Positions 7,104-14,831 of a stretch of DNA of 64,000 nt are shown in pieces. Below the pieces are notes generated by a model. The model was given only the letters and a program-made list of their open reading frames with translations, was not told the origin of the DNA and searched no databases. Source of the stretch: Acidobacteria bacterium RIFCSPLOWO2_12_FULL_66_21 (GTDB taxonomy: Bacteria; Acidobacteriota; Vicinamibacteria; Vicinamibacterales; 2-12-FULL-66-21). The position numbers and the translations under genes are program-made. Position 1 is the first letter of the stretch, and each line of letters starts with the position of its first letter. The stretch spans positions 1-64,000 of the forward strand of contig MELC01000030.1 in the NCBI GenBank assembly GCA_001767455.1. Reading direction: 5' to 3'.

Positions 7104-8129
7104 TCACTGAATCGGCACGGCCTCTGGGGATGCCGCGATGGGATTCCGGATCGGCGTCGGGCTGCTGTAAATAGTGCCGCTGGCGTCAACGGCGAAGTAC
7201 TGGGATCCGGTGTTTCCGGGATTGACCGGTTCGGCGCTTGCGAAAAATGAGCTGGCTGGCGCACGGGCCGCACCGTTGCACGTGTCGGCCGCGGTGCCGA
7301 CGTCCTCCACGCCCTCGGCGGCATCCCTGACGAGCGTCACTCTGTAACCACTCTTGATGACGCCGTTCACGGCAAGGTCGGGACTGATGAACCCGTTGGT
7401 AGAGTTCCTTGGCGGCTTGACGAGGTCCTCGAGCGCGACCGCATAGCCACCGCCGCCGCAGGCCGAAGCGAAAGCCGCCTCCCCGCTGACGATCGAGCGA
7501 AGGGACCCGACTGCGGCGGCCTCGTTGCCGGCCATACGCGCCCTGAGAAGCCCCGGAATCGCGATGGCGGCAATGATCCCGATCATGGCAACTCCGACGA
7601 GACCGACCACGACGACGGCGAGAGCGATGACGACGCCGGACCCCTGGCTCGCCGCGGCGACCTGGTTCAGCTCCTCGGCGCTCATGCTCGTGGCCGGCCG
7701 TCCCGAGAACAGCAGCTTGATGCCCGGCTTCATCAAGTAGACGAGGATCAGGATCGAGATAAGGGTGCCGATGGGAAAGCCGATCAGCCCGATCCACGCG
7801 AACACGAGCTGGATCGTGCGGCCGTAGCTCTTGAGCTTCAGGAGCCCGACGCCGCACACGATCTCCAGCACGGCGGCGATCGCGAACACGGCTCCCACTA
7901 TCGCCGCGAACGGCACGGACGGATCTCCGGTTGCGGCGGTCGCGATCATGCCGAGCCCGATGAGAAGAGAGAATGCGGCGCCGATGAATTGCAGGACGGC
8001 GAGCAGCGTGATTGTTCCGGGCCGCTTCAGCGGCGACACGACGCCGCTCGTCACCCCGACCGACGCCCCGCAGGCGCCACAAAATGCCGTGTTCGGGCCG
8101 AGCTGGGCTCCACATTGCGAGCAGTGCAT
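7104..8129 (-). CDS. Zinc-ribbon membrane protein with pilin-like C-terminal domain
   Basis: 341 residues in three parts. Residues 1-25 are a zinc ribbon with C3-x2-C6 and C17-x2-C20. Residues 37-140 contain about three membrane helices. From about 165 a fourth helix runs directly into IGIIAAIAIPGLLRARMAGNEAAAVGSLRSI, which closely resembles the start of mature type IV pilins, followed by a pilin-like globular domain with a cysteine pair and the ending YFAVDASGTIYSSPTP. The prepilin G/FTLIE processing site is not preserved, so it is unlikely to be assembled into a pilus. AAAGGAG precedes the ATG. Function unknown. Confidence 0.75.
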   Translation of the reverse strand: MHCSQCGAQLGPNTAFCGACGASVGVTSGVVSPLKRPGTITLLAVLQFIGAAFSLLIGLGMIATAATGDPSVPFAAIVGAVFAIAAVLEIVCGVGLLKLKSYGRTIQLVFAWIGLIGFPIGTLISILILVYLMKPGIKLLFSGRPATSMSAEELNQVAAASQGSGVVIALAVVVVGLVGVAMIGIIAAIAIPGLLRARMAGNEAAAVGSLRSIVSGEAAFASACGGGGYAVALEDLVKPPRNSTNGFISPDLAVNGVIKSGYRVTLVRDAAEGVEDVGTAADTCNGAARAPASSFFASAEPVNPGNTGSQYFAVDASGTIYSSPTPIRNPIAASPEAVPIQ

Positions 8130-8266
8130 GGTCGCTCCTTTGAACCGATGGGTTGGTGCCGGGTTGGGGGCAGTCTAATCCCGGCGACCCGGAAGTTCAA
8201 ACGGGGGTCAGCGCGGCGACAGGCGGTGCACCGCGCGAGCCTCCGCATCGGAGCAGGATCGGACGG

Positions 8267-8767
8267 TCAGCGATAGTGCAGCCGCAGGAGGGCAGGTTTG
8301 GGCGTACGCGTGATGACGAACAGGTTGTCGTACTCCATTTCCCCGATCTTCGACGGACCCTCGACGCCCAGTGCCTCGAGGATGACGGGAATCGAATCGG
8401 AGTGCGCCACGACGAGCACGTTGCCGCTGGCGGCGCGCACCGCGGCCACCAGGGCCGCCGTCTGCTTCGCAGCCACGACGGTTGGTTTCAGGCCAAGCGC
8501 TTTCGCGAGCGGTTCGGCGGTCTGCCCGGTCCGCTTGAACTCGCTGACGTAGATGGCCGTAATGTCGGCATCCTTCAGAATGGACGCCAGCGACGCCGCC
8601 CGCGCATGACCCGCGGCGGACAGGTCCGGGTCCTTTCCTGCCATCATGGCCGCCCCGGACCCGTCGTCGGCGCGCTCCGCGTGGCGGACGACCAGGACGG
8701 ATTGAGCAGCCAGCGGGGCCGCGCACGCCAGCACAGCAATGAGAGAGGCGAGAATCGCGCGCTTCAT
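8267..8767 (-). CDS. Secreted histidine phosphatase family protein
   Basis: 166 residues starting at ATG 8767, with a signal peptide MKRAILASLIAVLACAAPLAAQ. The catalytic RHAER motif of the phosphoglycerate-mutase-like superfamily is at about 28-32 (VLVVRHAERADDGSG), and the second catalytic histidine is in VAHSDSIP (about 121-126). The protein is shorter than classical members, a minimal one-domain form. Its start overlaps the stop of the permease gene by 4 bases (ATGA), so the two are translationally coupled. The substrate is unknown; an extracytoplasmic phosphoester is likely given the signal peptide. Confidence 0.85.
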   Translation of the reverse strand: MKRAILASLIAVLACAAPLAAQSVLVVRHAERADDGSGAAMMAGKDPDLSAAGHARAASLASILKDADITAIYVSEFKRTGQTAEPLAKALGLKPTVVAAKQTAALVAAVRAASGNVLVVAHSDSIPVILEALGVEGPSKIGEMEYDNLFVITRTPKPALLRLHYR

Positions 8768-10083
8768 CCCCCCATTATCGCCGGGTCGCGCGGTGCGCGG
8801 ATCGCGATCAGGAACAGGACCGCCCCGGCGGCCAGCGCGGCGATTCCCGAGATGAACTGGACCCGTGTCGCACCGGCGAGAATGGCCAGCGCGATCACGA
8901 TCGCGGCGCTGGGGATGATCGGCCCGAACGGCACGACGAAGGTGGCCGGCTTGACGACGTCCTGGAACTTGCTGCCGCGCAGCCGCAAGGTCGACCCGCA
9001 CGTCGCCACATAGACGAGCAACCGGCTGATCGCGCTCGCCGCGGCCATCGTCTGGAACGTGCCCGACACGGCAAGGACGAGCGCGACGCCGGACGTGACG
9101 AGGATGGCATTCGCCGGCGTGCGGTAGCGGGCGTGGACGCGCCCGAAGAACGGAGGAAGGTCCCCCTGTTCGGCGAGCGCGAACAGGTTTCGGGAACCCG
9201 AGAGCGCCTGCCCGATGTTGTTGCCGGAGGTGGAGAACACCGCGCCAAGGGTAATCAGGGCGGCGCCGCCGGCGCCAAGGAAGACGGCCGCAGAGTCGGC
9301 GAGCGGCGTCTTCGACGAGGCGAGGGCAGGCAGCGTCCCGAGCGCGACGAGCTGGGCCAGCGACATCACGGCGGTCACGATGACGATCGTCATGATGAGC
9401 GCGAAGGGCACCGCGCGCCTTGGATCCTTCGTCTCTCCTCCGGGGACCGGCACGACCTCATAGCCGCCGAACGCGAAGATCAGCAGCAGGCCGCTCGCGG
9501 ACAGTTGCTGCACCGAGACGTGAGTGACCGCGGTCGCGCGCGGCCAGTCGATGAAGAACAGGCCGGCTACGATGAAGATGGCCAGCGGCAGGAGCTTCCC
9601 GAGGGTGAGCACATTGACGACGAAGCTGCTCTGCCGGATGCCGCGCACGTTGACGGCGGCAATCGCGCCGATGATGACGACGAGAAACACCGTTCGCGGG
9701 GCGCCGCTCGTGAGGACCGGCCAGTAGAAGCCGAGCGATGCCACCAGCACATTGATCACCGAGGCCCAGCTTGCGGCGCGCGTGAACCACATCATCCAGC
9801 CGACCTCGAAGGCCGCGAACCGGCCGAACGCCGCGCGCGTGTACAGGTACGATCCGCCCGTCGAATCGAAGCGGCTGGCCACTTCCGCGAACGACAGCGC
9901 GATCAGCATCGAGGCGCCGCCCACCGCGGCCACCATCCATGGACTCCAGGTGCCTGCGGTGGCGGCGAGCGCGGCCGGCAGCGCGAAGACGGCCCCGCCA
10001 ATGACCTGGTTCACGCCGATCGCCGTCAGGTCCCAGCGGCCGAGTTCACGTCTGAGTGCGGGTGCAGAGGCAGGCAGCGACAC
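8764..10083 (-). CDS. APC-superfamily amino acid permease
   Basis: 439 residues with about 12 membrane helices. The N-terminal helix-1 region ELGRWDLTAIGVNQVIGGAVFALPAALAATAG contains the GxIIGxGIF-like unwound motif (VIGGAVF) typical of amino acid-polyamine-organocation transporters, and helix 6 has LLIFAFGGYEVVPVPGGETKDPRRAVPFAL. It is expected to import or exchange an amino acid or amine in the inner membrane; specificity cannot be read. The start is GTG 10083. The product is coupled to the secreted phosphatase downstream, a pairing whose logic is unclear. Confidence 0.85.
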   Translation of the reverse strand: MSLPASAPALRRELGRWDLTAIGVNQVIGGAVFALPAALAATAGTWSPWMVAAVGGASMLIALSFAEVASRFDSTGGSYLYTRAAFGRFAAFEVGWMMWFTRAASWASVINVLVASLGFYWPVLTSGAPRTVFLVVIIGAIAAVNVRGIRQSSFVVNVLTLGKLLPLAIFIVAGLFFIDWPRATAVTHVSVQQLSASGLLLIFAFGGYEVVPVPGGETKDPRRAVPFALIMTIVIVTAVMSLAQLVALGTLPALASSKTPLADSAAVFLGAGGAALITLGAVFSTSGNNIGQALSGSRNLFALAEQGDLPPFFGRVHARYRTPANAILVTSGVALVLAVSGTFQTMAAASAISRLLVYVATCGSTLRLRGSKFQDVVKPATFVVPFGPIIPSAAIVIALAILAGATRVQFISGIAALAAGAVLFLIAIRAPRDPAIMGG

Positions 10084-10124
10084 CGGGAAGTTGTATCACG
10101 AAGAATCTCGCGGGTTCCAGGGTT

Positions 10125-12215
10125 CTAGGGTTCCAGGCTCCCCTCGACCTGGAATGCCGTTTCGCGGCGCGCCGTCTGCGATCCATCTGCCGTCTTCACC
10201 TCGACGCGCAGGATGTAGTTTCCCGGAACGAAGCGCGACAGATCGGTGCCGCCCGTGACGTGCAGAGTCTTCGAGGGATCGCGCGCAAGCGGCTGCTCGC
10301 GCCTGAGTACCGGCTTCCCGGATCCGTCCACGATACTGGCGACCGCCCGGAGATCGGCGAGCGAGTCGCCGGGCGGGTAGATCTCCGCGAGCCAGACGAT
10401 CGTGTCCCGCGGAGTGAATGCGCGCCGTGTCGATACCGGCGCGGGCATCAGCTTGCGCAGCTCCTGATCCGCGTTGGCAGTGGGAGTGAGCGCGGCTTCG
10501 CTGTAGGTCAACGCGACGCCGCTCATCGCCAGCGACGGCTTCGAATAGTCGGGAACGTCGAGACCCATCCAGAGCGATCCGCCGCGCCCGGAAGCGGCGT
10601 CAACCACCGCGATGCGCAGGACGCACGCGCCGGCGGGGACCTGGACGCGCGCCTGGACGCGGAGGCCGTTCTTCCGCATCCGCTCCAAACCGTCTCCCTC
10701 CAGCGCGAGATTCAACCGTCGCGCGTCGGAGCCCTTCATCTCGCCGCGGTCGTTCACCGAAACCACGCCGACGTCAAGGGCGCCGTGGCCACTGGTATCG
10801 AGGTCGCGCGCATCGATTTCAATCGTGACGGTCGCCCAGGCCGCGGCCGACGCCTGTCGCAGCGGCATGGCCGCGGCCGCGAACCGCACGTCGGACTGCG
10901 GCACCGGGTACCGCAACGCGGACGCCAGTGCCGGAGGCACGTTCTTCACGTCGGGCGCGGCGGAGGCGACGGGCGACGATGTGCCGGGCCACCAGAACTG
11001 ACGCCGCGCCCGAATCGTGAGGCCCGGACGGCGCGATCGCACGACGATCTTCCGGAGCGACGCCTTCGCCGTCGAGGCGGTGTGATAACCGAGCATGTAG
11101 TACGAGCTGCTTTCGATCTGGATCTGACGAAAGAAAGGGTCGGTAATGCTGTTCAGCGCGGCAACTCCGCCGGTGTCCGCCGACAGCGACAGCCGTCCGT
11201 CCTGCAGCGTGTCCAGCCTGTCCTTGCCGGCGGCCGCATTCGTGGTCTTCGAGCCGGATTCCTCCCCGCCCGCGGTGCCGCGCTGATCCGCGCTCACGAG
11301 GTTGGCGAGGTCCCGGATGCCCCGCACGTTCATCGTGTAATAGCTCACGTTCGCGCGATTGGCCGCGGCGACGAGGTCGCGGTAATCCACCTCCTCCAGG
11401 ATGCGAAGATCGGGGCTTTCGAGTCCGCCGGCACCGCGGCCCGTCCCCAGAGCGCCTGGCGTCGTTTCCCCGATCCCCGGCGGTCTCGTCGGTATCGGCC
11501 GCCGGCCGGTGGAGAATCCGGGACCGAAGTAAACGAGTGCCTTTCGCCGTCCCGGAATGCCCGCAAGGTAGTCGGAAATCCTCCGCATGCGCTCGGTGGC
11601 CGTGCGCGCCGCCGGAAGGCCGCTCCCGATGAATGCGCGAGCCGCCACTCGCAGGCGCACGGGATTATCCGTGAATGCCCCGGACACGTCTCCGCCTCCG
11701 CTCGAGTTCACCACCGCGGCGACATCCCCTGGCTCGAGGTACCCGTCAATGAAGCGCAGGGCGGCGTCGCGAACGCGCACCGAATCTTCCGCGGCGGTCT
11801 GCAGGTCGTCGAGCATCAGCACATAGATCCGCGGTTCCGTCCGTCCCGCATTCGTGTGGACATCGCGCACCGCGGGAGCGGTCTCCGCATCTACCGCGGA
11901 AGCCGTCGCCGGGACCGCACCATTCGTCGTCACCGGCAGGTTGACGACGGCAAATGTCGACAAGGGCTGGAGCTTGCCGTCCTCGAGCAGCTCGAAATCG
12001 TCCTTTGTCAGATTGGGAACAAAGTGCCCATCCCTGTCGGTGACGAAGACATCCACCTGTACGAGGTTGACCTCGACCCGATACGTCGGCTTCTGCGATG
12101 CGGGCGCCTGCGGACGGGCGGGCACCGGCATGGTCGCGGCGAGTAGAAGGACGGCGGTCGCAACGAGGCGCCGATACGGCCGCCGCCGTGCGCGGACGAA
12201 CCGTGCTGGAGGCAT
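10125..12215 (-). CDS. Secreted VWFA-related acidobacterial protein
   Basis: 696 residues. The signal peptide LVATAVLLLAATMPVPARPQ is followed by YRVEVNLVQVDVFVTDRDGHFVPNLTKDDFELLEDGK, the hallmark opening of the acidobacterial VWFA-related family. The VWA-like core starts at about 130 (IYVLMLDDLQTAAED) but lacks the canonical D-x-S-x-S metal site, so metal-dependent adhesion is doubtful. Later segments (TGGVAALNSITDPFFRQIQIESSSYYMLGYH) are also family-typical. The C-terminal 300 residues look like beta-sandwich repeats. Probably periplasmic or surface-exposed; ligand unknown. No clear ribosome site is seen. Confidence 0.8.
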   Translation of the reverse strand: MPPARFVRARRRPYRRLVATAVLLLAATMPVPARPQAPASQKPTYRVEVNLVQVDVFVTDRDGHFVPNLTKDDFELLEDGKLQPLSTFAVVNLPVTTNGAVPATASAVDAETAPAVRDVHTNAGRTEPRIYVLMLDDLQTAAEDSVRVRDAALRFIDGYLEPGDVAAVVNSSGGGDVSGAFTDNPVRLRVAARAFIGSGLPAARTATERMRRISDYLAGIPGRRKALVYFGPGFSTGRRPIPTRPPGIGETTPGALGTGRGAGGLESPDLRILEEVDYRDLVAAANRANVSYYTMNVRGIRDLANLVSADQRGTAGGEESGSKTTNAAAGKDRLDTLQDGRLSLSADTGGVAALNSITDPFFRQIQIESSSYYMLGYHTASTAKASLRKIVVRSRRPGLTIRARRQFWWPGTSSPVASAAPDVKNVPPALASALRYPVPQSDVRFAAAAMPLRQASAAAWATVTIEIDARDLDTSGHGALDVGVVSVNDRGEMKGSDARRLNLALEGDGLERMRKNGLRVQARVQVPAGACVLRIAVVDAASGRGGSLWMGLDVPDYSKPSLAMSGVALTYSEAALTPTANADQELRKLMPAPVSTRRAFTPRDTIVWLAEIYPPGDSLADLRAVASIVDGSGKPVLRREQPLARDPSKTLHVTGGTDLSRFVPGNYILRVEVKTADGSQTARRETAFQVEGSLEP

Positions 12216-12269
12216 GCGTCATCGTGGCACAAACCAAACCGCGTTTCCATCCACGGACGGACACGGTTC

Positions 12270-12409
12270 TCTTCACCGCGGAGCAACACGGAAGGACACT
12301 GGTCTCTTCACCGCGGAGCAACACGGAAGGACACTGGTCTTTTCACCACGGAGCAACACGGAAGGACACTGGTCTTTTCACCACGGAGCAACACGGAAGA
12401 ACACAGAAC
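12270..12409 (+). repeat. Tandem 35-bp repeat, four copies
   Basis: Four head-to-tail 35-bp copies starting at 12270, 12305, 12340 and 12375, each carrying CGGAGCAACACGGAAG. Copies 1-2 differ from 3-4 by a few bases (TCTTCACCGC versus TTTTCACCAC), and copy 4 diverges at its end. They lie upstream of the VWA gene in the gap to the next minus-strand gene. There are no variable spacers, so this is not a CRISPR array. Confidence 0.9.
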
Positions 12410-12444
12410 TGGAGTATTCCGTGTTCTTCCGTGCTCTTCCGTGG
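12381..12444. terminator. Large inverted repeat, possible terminator
   Basis: The last tandem copy (CCACGGAGCAACACGGAAG from 12381) pairs with the opposite strand of TTCTTCCGTGCTCTTCCGTGG ending at 12444, making a long imperfect stem around a short AT-containing loop. It lies 18 bp outside the end of the 12463-13332 minus-strand gene and could stop its transcript. No T-tract follows. Confidence 0.5.
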
Positions 12445-12462
12445 TTGATCGTTCCGTGGCAT

Positions 12463-13332
12463 TCAGCGGGCCGTGAAACCGATGGCCATGGCGGCGCTCC
12501 ACTGGTGCTGCTTCGATGGATCGTTCAGGTAGCGCGCGACGACAAGCGTGACGCGCGGACGTGGCACCCGGAAATGCGACGACCGGAACTCTCGCACGGC
12601 GATCGCTCCGAGCTTCTGGATCCGATTGTCGGGCGCGTCGAGGACGTGTGTCAGCGTGTGGATGCCGCCAATCGAGAAGGTGCCGCCGGAACCGGACCCG
12701 CGCTGGAACAAGGCAACGGTGGTGGTGTTCACGAGACGATCGCCGCGGGACTTGAGCAGCGTGTCGCGTGTCGGCTCGTAGAACAACGCGCCCGACGCCG
12801 AGGATTGCCACCATTCGAAGTCCGCGCTCGACATTGCGACGAGCGGCCCCGCTTTCACCTTCACCGCCGGCGAGACATACACCCGCGCGCCCGTTCCCGC
12901 CCTGCTCCCCCCGCGCGCATCGCGGTCCTTCTTGCTGAACGGGTCGGTGTAGCTGTCGAAACTCATGAGTGACCTGAACGTGCCGAAGTACGCGGTCGGG
13001 TCGACGCCGGCCCGGACGCTCAGGATTGACAGCGGCGCGTATTCGAGCCAGCCGCCGAGACGTGTCTGGGCGGGCGTCAACGCGTGGGTTACTCCCGCTG
13101 AAATGTGCGCATCGGAGAGGAGCGGATGACGGGAGGCCGACAGGGGCCACGTCCAGCCAATCTCGACGCTGTTCTGCAACCCCATGTTGTTGACGGAGGC
13201 GCCCAGTTGCTCCCGGACTTCACGCCGGGGGGCGGCCGGGCCGACACTGTCGGGCGACTGCGCCGCGACCGGGGCGGAAGAGACGTCGGCGACGAGAATG
13301 CCCAGCACCAGGGCGCGGATTCCACGGTTCAT
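12463..13332 (-). CDS. Secreted, probably beta-barrel protein of unknown function
   Basis: 289 residues with a signal peptide (MNRGIRALVLGILVADVSSAPVAAQ). The mature chain is rich in alternating beta-strand segments (NSVEIGWTWPLSA; DAHISAGVTHAL; RLGGWLEYAPLSILSVRAGV; ARVYVSPAVKVKAGPLVAM; TTTVALFQRG; RVTLVVARYL) and ends WSAAMAIGFTAR, in the manner of outer-membrane barrels whose last strand ends in an aromatic or charged residue. No family is recognised. A role as a small porin-like or structural outer-membrane protein is inference only. Confidence 0.55.
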   Translation of the reverse strand: MNRGIRALVLGILVADVSSAPVAAQSPDSVGPAAPRREVREQLGASVNNMGLQNSVEIGWTWPLSASRHPLLSDAHISAGVTHALTPAQTRLGGWLEYAPLSILSVRAGVDPTAYFGTFRSLMSFDSYTDPFSKKDRDARGGSRAGTGARVYVSPAVKVKAGPLVAMSSADFEWWQSSASGALFYEPTRDTLLKSRGDRLVNTTTVALFQRGSGSGGTFSIGGIHTLTHVLDAPDNRIQKLGAIAVREFRSSHFRVPRPRVTLVVARYLNDPSKQHQWSAAMAIGFTAR

Positions 13333-13453
13333 GACAACCTCCGCGGTGAATGTATGTCGCGGAGGGGGGGCAAGTCGTGACGCGGGCGTGAATAAGGGTG
13401 AGAAAAGACTGTCCGGACGCCGCAGCTCGCAGCTCGTGGCTCGTGGCTCGTAG

Positions 13454-13474
13454 GCCGGGGCTCCTAGCCCCGGC
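13454..13474 (-). terminator. GC-rich hairpin behind GcvT-like gene
   Basis: Perfect stem GCCGGGGCT (13454-13462) and AGCCCCGGC (13466-13474) around a CCT loop, 8 bp beyond the stop of the minus-strand gene. GC-rich without a U-tract, so its efficiency as an intrinsic terminator is uncertain. It is flanked by CAGCTCG/TGGCTCG short repeats at 13422-13453. Confidence 0.55.
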
Positions 13475-13482
13475 GGGCGGCT

Positions 13483-14685
13483 TTACTCGGGCGGCGTCGC
13501 GGTTTTTCGTGCGGGGTTGAAGAACGGCGTCTTCACGACGGTCGCGGCGACGCGGTGGCGGACGGCCTCGACCGTCACTTCCATCTGGAGTTGAGTCCCT
13601 TCAGCGAAATGCGGGGCGTCGATGGTGGCCAGGGCGATCATCTTCTTCAAGAGCGGCGACCATGTGGTCGTGGTCGCCTTTCCGATCTGACCTCCGGCGC
13701 GATAGACCGGCACCGCCGCGCGGGACGCCGTGGCGCCCACGGCAGGCGCCAGCCCGAGCTTCTCGTAAATCGCCTCCACTTGCGGCCACTCGACCTCCAG
13801 CCCCACAATCCTGCGGCGGGATCCTCGCTGGTGCTCCGCGGCCAGCGCCTGCTGTCCGATGAATCGCGCCTTGTCGAGGCTCACCAGCCGTCCCAGCCCC
13901 AGCTCCGGCGGGGTGTATGTCTGCGAGGGAATCAGGGCCTTGCGGCTGCTGAAGAAGTCGACGTCGATCAGGAGCAGCCCCGCCTCGACCCGTGCGACGT
14001 CGAGCGCAAGCATGCCGGCGGGCTTGATCCCGAACGGCCGTCCCCCGCGCATCAACGCGTCGAATACCCGCACCGCATTTCCGGAATCCATCCACAGCTC
14101 GTAGCCGAGATCGCCGGTATACCCCGTACGCGAAATATCGACCTGCACGCCTTCTATCGTGCCGCTCGTCGCGCGGAAGTACTTCAGTCTCTCGATGTCG
14201 GCATCCGCGACGGCGCCGAGCAGCCGCGCCGAGGTCGGCCCCTGCAGCGCGAGGGCCGCGACCTGCTCGGAGATGTCTTCGATCGTCACGTCGAGACCGG
14301 CGGAATTCTGCGTGAACCATCGCAGGCTCGGATCCGCCGCGGTCCAGCGAAAGGCCTGCTCACCCAGCCTGCTCACCGTCCCGTCATCGATGACCTTGCC
14401 CTGTTCGTCGCACCAGGGCGTGTAGAAGACCTGGCCGATCGACATCCTGGAGACGTCACGCGTGATGATCCGATCCACGAACCGGGCGGCGTCGCGGCCG
14501 GTGACGCGGTACTTGAACAGCGGGCAGACGTCGATCAGCGCCGCCGCGTTTCGGATCGCGTTGTACTCGTGCTCGTGGTGCGCCTCGTACGCGCTCACCG
14601 CGTAGTAGCCCGACCACTCGCGGTAATTCAGGCTCTCGCAAAGGGAGAGCGTTCGTTCGTGGACGGCGGTTCCGATCGGCATCAT
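13483..14685 (-). CDS. GcvT-like aminomethyltransferase family protein
   Basis: 400 residues with the folate-binding GcvT/YgfZ fold: AIRNAAALIDVCPLFKYRVTGRDAARFVDRIITRDVSRMSIGQVFYTPWCDEQGKVIDDGTVSRLGEQ, then ALQGPTSARLLGAV, ISRTGYTGDLGYELWM and GIKPAGMLALDVARVEAGLLLIDVDF. These are the conserved stretches of glycine-cleavage T-proteins and of related demethylases (dimethylglycine, sarcosine or DMSP types). No gcvH or gcvP is adjacent, so it is more likely a tetrahydrofolate-dependent demethylase of an unknown N- or S-methyl compound than the true T-protein. It is divergent from the two FAD oxidoreductases, a plausible functional partnership. Confidence 0.8.
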   Translation of the reverse strand: MMPIGTAVHERTLSLCESLNYREWSGYYAVSAYEAHHEHEYNAIRNAAALIDVCPLFKYRVTGRDAARFVDRIITRDVSRMSIGQVFYTPWCDEQGKVIDDGTVSRLGEQAFRWTAADPSLRWFTQNSAGLDVTIEDISEQVAALALQGPTSARLLGAVADADIERLKYFRATSGTIEGVQVDISRTGYTGDLGYELWMDSGNAVRVFDALMRGGRPFGIKPAGMLALDVARVEAGLLLIDVDFFSSRKALIPSQTYTPPELGLGRLVSLDKARFIGQQALAAEHQRGSRRRIVGLEVEWPQVEAIYEKLGLAPAVGATASRAAVPVYRAGGQIGKATTTTWSPLLKKMIALATIDAPHFAEGTQLQMEVTVEAVRHRVAATVVKTPFFNPARKTATPPE

Positions 14686-14831
14686 CCGATCTCAACCGGG
14701 AGTCGGGCCGCGTGTCAAATCGGATGAGGCGGCTCCCGGCGTTGCGTTTGCAGCACGGGCGGGTTGAATGTGCCCCCGCCCGGACTGATGCGCGGGTACG
14801 GCAACGTGCACTAGGATTGTTCCGAGCGGGC

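Noticed and set aside
12270-12409. Possible CRISPR array (35-bp repeats)
   Set aside because: The copies are directly adjacent with no spacers, and no cas gene is nearby.
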